Assembly: GCA_905221605.1 (NCBI GenBank)
Contig: CAJNDS010002834.1
Location: 397,501 to 448,173 of the forward strand
Length of the DNA: 50,673 bases
Direction of reading: 5' to 3'
Source of the DNA: Symbiodinium natans
Taxonomy: Eukaryota > Sar > Dinophyceae > Suessiales > Symbiodiniaceae
The translations under genes were made by a program, and so were the position numbers. The notes under the pieces were generated by a model. It did not search any database and had not been told where the DNA came from. It saw only the letters and a program-made list of their open reading frames with translations. Positions 45,924-50,673 of this stretch are shown here, in pieces (position 1 is the stretch's first letter; every line of letters starts with the position of its first letter).

Positions 45924-47110
45924 ATGGACGTGGACAAAGCTGCAGCAGAAGGCGCTGCGAGCAAACAGTGGTGAATGCCATGGTTCATTTTAGGCGACAC
46001 AATTTAGGGTCGGTCCCGAAACTGTCAATGTTGCGTGCTTCCGGCGTGAATGGAGGCAGTGGAAGTCCGGACCAGCATCATGAAAAACAAGAAGAAAGGG
46101 CCGCCGGCCCCGCCGAAGGAGCTCCGCGTGGCGGCGGATTGCTCTGGATACGGAGCTCACGCAGCTCGGCCTGAAACGCATGTGCAATGTGCTGTTGCAT
46201 TTCTGTTTGTGCCTGAAGCCAAGATTATTGCTCTCGCCAATATGGACCTGAAGATCCCAGTGAAGAACATGCTCGCTTGCGAGATCGACCCTGCGGTGAG
46301 GCGCATGGCGTCTCGTGTGTCTGATGCGGTGGACTTGCCCGCGTACGAGCAGCCGGTGAACATGGTAGAGAGGCACTTAAGCCAGGAGAGTCTTGAGCTC
46401 TACATGCTGACGGCACCGTGCCAGTCTTACAGTCTGGCCGGGAAGGGCCTTGGACTTGGGGAAGGGAGAGGGCAGCTCGTGGTAGATGGCTGCGGCAAGA
46501 TACTGGACGAGAAGCCCAAGGCAGAACCACACCCTGATCCCTGAATCGAACAACCCTAGTAACGCTATAGCCGCCAAGCCCCAAACCCTTGGACAAACTT
46601 GTCCGTTGAGGCCTTCTTGTTCGAAAACGTGGCGAACATCGACAAGCAGCACAAGCCTGTGTTGGACAAGTGGGAGAGCATCCTGAATGATGCGGGCTAC
46701 GTTGCTTGCCTGTATGCCGTCTAGAACGCATTCTTAGGGTTTGTGTGGAGCATAGGGTTTCGGGTCCAGAGTGCGCCGTCAGAAAGGTGACTTGCAGGAT
46801 GAGCCTGAAAGCCTCGGACCACGGCATCCCGCAAGGTCGGGTGCGGACGCTGGTGGTGGGCGTCAGGGAGGACGTCGCAGAGGGCCGCCAGTTCACGGTC
46901 CCCGAGCACATTGGTTCAGTGCCGCTGGCTGCATTTTTGGAGAAGACTAATAAATGCAAAGTCGACGAGAGCCAGCAGACCCGCACGTTCCAGAACAACA
47001 TGACGAAGGCGGGAGTCAGGACATGCGAGCATTTCTGTCACTACTACCTTCAGATGCCCAGCTGTGAGCCGTCAGGGGGCACAACCTGCTCCATAACTGT
47101 CGAAGCCTAA
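45924..47110 (+). CDS. C5-cytosine DNA methyltransferase, C-terminally short
   Basis: Transfers a methyl group from S-adenosylmethionine to carbon 5 of cytosine in DNA. My model joins 45924-45970, 46076-46520, 46611-46711 and 46798-47110 (301 residues). Motif I: AADCSGYGAH (SAM binding). Motif II: NMLACEIDPAVRR. Motif IV: LTAPCQSYSLAGKG with catalytic Cys in PCQ. Motif VI: KPKAFLFENVANI (ENV), created only when intron 46521-46610 is removed. Motif VIII: DHGIPQGRVRTLVVGVR. Donors are GT, GC and GT; acceptors CCAG-C, TTGAG-G and TTGCAG-G. An extra segment between motifs I and II (about 25 residues) may be another intron. No target-recognition domain or motifs IX/X are seen before the stop at 47110, where a trinucleotide array starts, so it is truncated, atypical, or continues past the array. 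The start ATG is tentative. Family certain, exon details moderately so. Confidence 0.75.
45971..46075 (+). other. Proposed intron 1 of the methyltransferase
   Basis: GTGAATGCC...CCGGACCAG, 105 bp, phase 2; contains ACAATTTAGGGTCGG. The alternative is a start at the in-frame ATG 46050. Confidence 0.4.
46521..46610 (+). other. GC-AG intron in the methyltransferase
   Basis: AAG-GCAGAA...CCGTTGAG-GCC, 90 bp, phase 0, with an in-frame stop if retained. Contains AACCCTAG and CCCCAAACCCTT. Its removal creates the KPKAFLFENV motif, strong evidence that the boundaries are right. Confidence 0.75.
46712..46797 (+). other. GT-AG intron in the methyltransferase
   Basis: CT-GTATGCC...GACTTGCAG-G, 86 bp, phase 2. 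Contains TTAGGGTTT and CATAGGGTTTCGGG. Its removal aligns GYVACLMSLKASDHGIPQGR with the usual motif VII-VIII spacing. Confidence 0.7.
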
Positions 47111-47129
47111 ATCCAGCACCACCGCTCGC

Positions 47130-47273
47130 ATCATGAGACTAACAACAACAACAACAACAACAACACCACCACCACCAACAACAACAACAACAACGTACTA
47201 GTACTAGTACTAGTACTAGTACTAGTACTACGACTACTACTACTACTACGACGACGACTACTACTACTATTAA

Positions 47274-47340
<67 letters not shown>

Positions 47341-47341
47341 G

Positions 47342-47376
<35 letters not shown>

Positions 47377-47393
47377 GCTACTACTACTATATA
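47130..47393 (+). repeat. AAC, ACTAGT and ACT trinucleotide array
   Basis: AAC/ACC units, then GTACTAGTACTAG, then TACTACTAC for about 150 bp. Confidence 0.97.
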
Positions 47394-47496
47394 GGGTTCA
47401 GTCCTCAGGGAAGAGTTATGTCGAGCTGGGCTGAGTCAAGGTGCTTGCGGCCAGACGATTTAAGTGGGTAAAGGTGCACACATGCACTGATCCTAC

Positions 47497-47628
47497 CTAC
47501 GTGCAAAATATAGCGTGTCTGCGGTCTCGGCCGAGCGAAAGGCCAATCACGGCTTCTGGCGCTTCGTCCACGGAGCCAGCCTGCTCGACAAATCTCGTGC
47601 TCTCCGCACGCTCCTCTGTGCCTTCCAT
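47497..47628 (-). CDS. Candidate small protein or terminal exon
   Basis: Minus frame MEGTEERAESTRFVEQAGSV then DEAPEAVIGLSLGRDRRHAI then FCT and TAG; about 65% G/C third positions. A plus ORF (47441-47692) overlaps with poorer composition. Opposite strand to the methyltransferase. Confidence 0.35.
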   Translation of the reverse strand: MEGTEERAESTRFVEQAGSVDEAPEAVIGLSLGRDRRHAIFCT

Positions 47629-47939
47629 AAGACCTCGTGGCCTCACCTTGTTTGGCCTGTTTGACCAGGCTGACCAAGCGCTTGGGCCATGATCACAACA
47701 CATAGCTGCAACAAGACACAGGTCCCAATAAACACCCATGATCACCCTAAGACCCAATGCGCAACCACCCAGTCCTGCCATATCTTGCTCGCGAGGAGGG
47801 GTCCATCCATGATCCATTCGGAGGCCTGAGCTCAATATGGCTCAAAAAACCCCCAAACAAAAAAGTGTATATTTATTTGCGAGATCCTTTGTTGAGACAA
47901 AAAATATCAATAATCGCAATGATAGTAAAAAAGTAACAG

Positions 47940-48057
47940 GAGAGAAGAAGCACCTGTGGATATTCAAGCAGATGCCGCATACGTGGAGCATGCCCTCCAA
48001 AAGGAGCAGGAGCGCAAGAACCCAAACTGCCCACTGAATGAAGAAAATGTTTACTGA
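47940..48057 (+). CDS. Terminal exon of unknown gene
   Basis: A-rich stretch then acceptor AAGTAACAG-G, one base plus 38 codons: REEAPVDIQADAAYVEHALQ then KEQERKNPNCPLNEENVY and TGA. Strongly protein-like helical peptide. The other plus ORF (47837-48037) is in a different frame. Upstream exons not identified. Confidence 0.5.
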
Positions 48058-48099
48058 ATCAACTTCCGCAGCCAGGCTCTAAACCCGAAATCCCTGCAG

Positions 48100-48680
48100 C
48101 CTACACCCTAATCAAAGACCTAGAGTCATATAGTATAAGATTTAGGGTTTAGGGATTTAGTGCTTAGGGATGTCGATTCTCTTTAGTGCAGAAGTTGGTA
48201 CGATGTGTGGATTTGTCCTGAGGTTTGAAAACCCAAATACCTCCACAGCAAGGCAAATTGGCAAAAGTCTTTCTCGGAAGTCCTGAACCCTAAGCTGTTC
48301 GGTGTGTAGAGTTTAGGAATTCAGGGCGCGGGATTTGAAATTTGAGGTAAACCCTCAACAGAATTTGAGTCCTAAACCCTGTGAACTTCGAGCCCAAAAC
48401 CCCAGCCGAGAGTCTTTCGGATTGGCCGCCATGAGCTGGTGTTGCAAGGAGATTCGTTTGGAGCGGTTTAGGGTTTAGGGTTTGATAATACAATTACTTG
48501 GACGTGAATGGATAGTTGATAAAAAAAATCCCGATGCCTGAACCCAAATGCCTAATTTCGCCGCAGAAGCCTTGTATGCCCCTAGAAAGTCTTCATTCCC
48601 AAATAGCCGCAAAGCCAAAACTCCTGCACAAGCCTGAATATTTCAACCCTAAACCCTAGTCCTGGTGATCCTCGTGAGGT
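48100..48680. other. No firm gene; scattered decayed repeats
   Basis: Isolated TTTAGGG near 48140 and 48465. The minus ORF 48290-48493 is unsupported. Confidence 0.45.
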
Positions 48681-48689
48681 CTGCAGTAG

Positions 48690-49015
<326 letters not shown>

Positions 49016-49079
49016 ATTGTCTTTTGGCTTGGAATATAACTTGTAAGGGCTGTGTAGGCAGATGCGAGGCACTTTTTCC

Positions 49080-50040
49080 CCAATTCGCCTTTGGGAACCG
49101 CGAGGCTTTCAGGCCCTTAATGCATAAACCCCCAGAATCCATGAAACCCTGAAAGCCCTATGCAAAGCCCCTAAAATCCTAAACTCCCTAAAGTCCCTAA
49201 AGCCCCTGAAGCCCTATTTTTAAGCGCTGGAAATCAACAAGGTTCTCCTGTCAAGCTGCTTCGGGCACTCCACGGTGCTTGCAGCTGTGTCTTTCCGAGC
49301 CTAAGTTAAACCCTGAAATTCCGTGAGCAAACTTTTTCTTCGGTGGATGCAAGTTCAATGTTTTGAGGAGTGAGGCAGAGGGCTTCAGGACTAGGGTTGA
49401 TGGAGAGTTTCTTTCAGCGTTTTGAGGGTTGAAGGCTTCAGTGTTTTTGGGTTTCGGCTTCAGGCTTTGAGAGCCTTCAGTGCTTTTTTCCTGTCGGGCT
49501 CAGGGTCATGACCTTTGTTGGGGGGAAGCGTACAGACAGTTGGGGGAGATAGGCTGAGACAGGCCACGATGAAGCCCGCGGACCGGCCCTGGAACAGCTG
49601 GACAAGCCCCTTCCCGCTGAGATCTTGAGAGGAGGGTTGAGGGTTTAAGTAGTACGGTGAAGTTGGACGCTGTTTGCAAAGACTTGCGCTGGCTGCGCGA
49701 TAGGGTTGAGGATTTCCGTACAAGGTTATATTTATGATTACCAAAAATACATAAACACATGGGTTTTATTTGATTATTTACACGTATATCTATATCTTTT
49801 TTGTATAAACACATATGGGTCGCGTGTCTGCTCAGTCACTTCAATTCCACGGCATCTATACGAGATGAACCTGCTTCCGAGGCACAGGTACGAACGGGAC
49901 ACATATTGACGCATCCATGATCACCCTCACAGACGGGCCTTCAATCAATCCCTGTTGGGTCGCTTGTTGTGGCGACATGCGACATTTTTTTGATTTTACC
50001 TCGCGCTTTCCTAGCATTGCTGCACTTGGCGTTTGGCCTG
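49080..50040. other. Mostly unannotated; AT-rich patch 49720-49820
   Basis: Decayed CCCTGAA/CCCTAAA text to 49220; unique sequence after. ORFs 49460-49814 (minus) and 49706-49909 (plus) have poor third-position composition. The ORF from 49917 is credible only from 50048. Confidence 0.4.
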
Positions 50041-50047
50041 CTTTCAG

Positions 50048-50132
50048 GTTGGGCTATCATGCCATCGACTGCCACAACGTCATCTGCGGGGTCGCGAAGC
50101 GACTCGCTGCGACTTCGACGCCGAAGAGGAAG
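50048..50132 (+). CDS. Internal exon ending at telomere-type donor
   Basis: Acceptor GGCCTGCTTTCAG-G, one base plus 28 codons: LGYHAIDCHNVICGVAKRLA then ATSTPKRK, donor AAG-GTTTAGGG. About 80% G/C third positions, against about half in the same ORF upstream. His/Cys pairs (H-x-x-D-C-H) are visible but no family is recognised. Confidence 0.6.
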
Positions 50133-50224
50133 GTTTAGGGTTTAAATTTGGAGGAGCAAGGTTTGGGTTGTTTGGGGTTGCAGAGTTCAGGACTTGCTGT
50201 TAATAGTACGAAGAAGCCCTTGAT

Positions 50225-50363
50225 ACCCAAAGGCAACTTGGGTGGGGAGGGGGGAGGGTAACCTCCTCCCTGACGTGTCTTTCCCAACCCCCTCCCGCAC
50301 GTGTCTTGCGTGGGGAGGGCAACCCCCTCCCCACGTCTCTTGGGTGAGGGCAACCCTGAAGGG

Positions 50364-50421
<58 letters not shown>

Positions 50422-50673
50422 CAGAGAGACAGAGAGACAGAGAGACAGAGAGACAGAGAGACAGAGAGACAGAGAGACAGAGAGACAGAGAGACAGAGAG
50501 ACAGAGAGGAGACAGAGAGACAACCCCTCCCCCCCGCGTCTTGGATGGGGAGGGTAACTCCCTCCCCCCACGTGTCTTGGGTGGGGAGGGTGTCCCCCTC
50601 CCCCGCGTGGAACGTGTCTTGGGTGGGGAGGGTAACCCCCTCCCCCACGTGTCTTGGGTAACCCCCTCCCCCA
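50225..50673. repeat. Minisatellite with GA-rich core, runs off the window
   Basis: Unit of about 35-50 bp: GTGTCTTGGGTGGGGAGGG then AACCCCCTCCCC, at 50225-50360 and 50520-50673. Between them 50368-50520 is GA followed by GACAGAGA repeats. Ser/Leu/Cys and Arg/Glu ORFs across it rejected. Confidence 0.95.

Noticed and set aside
47825-47870. Relic of a spliced leader (TATGGCTCAA resembles TTTGGCTCAAG)
   Set aside because: Only about nine bases match, with no leader upstream; expected by chance.
50187-50661. Ser-Leu-Cys-rich and Arg-Glu-rich proteins
   Set aside because: GA/GACAGAGA repeat and flanking minisatellite.

Overview
The window is nuclear DNA of a dinoflagellate-like alveolate (inference). 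Three observations support this. (1) A mitochondrial cytochrome b (cob) fragment of alveolate type, with the PEWY signature, lies at 22992-23285 on the minus strand. (2) The gene models I can build use GT or GC donors and AG-G acceptors, as dinoflagellates do. (3) Telomere-type TTTAGGG/CCCTAAA text is scattered through the whole window in both orientations, mixed with GC-rich islands whose best frames are rich in G/C at codon position 3 (GC3). The window is not a chromosome end: the repeats face both ways and genes lie on both sides.

Layout. 1-22.07 kb and 28.5-42.3 kb: short unique islands (about 50-200 bp) separated by telomere-repeat tracts, homopolymer runs and hairpin elements. Many islands hold an open frame bounded by splice-like signals. 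I read them as exons of several genes on both strands, with telomere-like repeats filling the introns. The best cases are 39282-39316 + 39390-39467, 13332-13452 + 13541-13602, 18726-18789 + 18902-18953, and single exons at 33929-34021, 36984-37070, 50048-50132, 21716-21793, 29221-29294 and 39767-39837. Islands this short often look open on both strands by chance, so strand and joining stay uncertain for many.

22.07-28.45 kb: a GC-rich block without telomere repeats. It is a higher-order array built on a 16-bp unit (GGCGGGGGCAACCCTG) with AT-rich cassettes repeated four times. The cob fragment sits inside it, and GC-rich hairpins flank it. The many long Gly/Pro-rich ORFs in both strands are artefacts of the repeat.

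42.3-43.17 kb: palindromic AATTAATTG arrays and a 100-N assembly gap. 43.17-48.1 kb: the conventional gene-bearing segment, all main models on the plus strand: the 3' end of an unknown gene (43174-43716), an unknown Lys-rich protein (44421-45505), a C5-cytosine DNA methyltransferase with four exons (45924-47110), and a terminal exon at 47940-48057. Even here at least two introns carry clear telomere-like text. 47.12-47.39 and 48.69-49.01 kb are trinucleotide arrays; the right end (50.22-50.67 kb) is a minisatellite with a GA-rich core.

No tRNA, rRNA, CRISPR or origin was recognised. The main new idea is that telomere-repeat tracts here are intron material: GTTTAGGG often starts exactly at 5' splice sites and CCCTAAA tracts lie just upstream of 3' splice sites.
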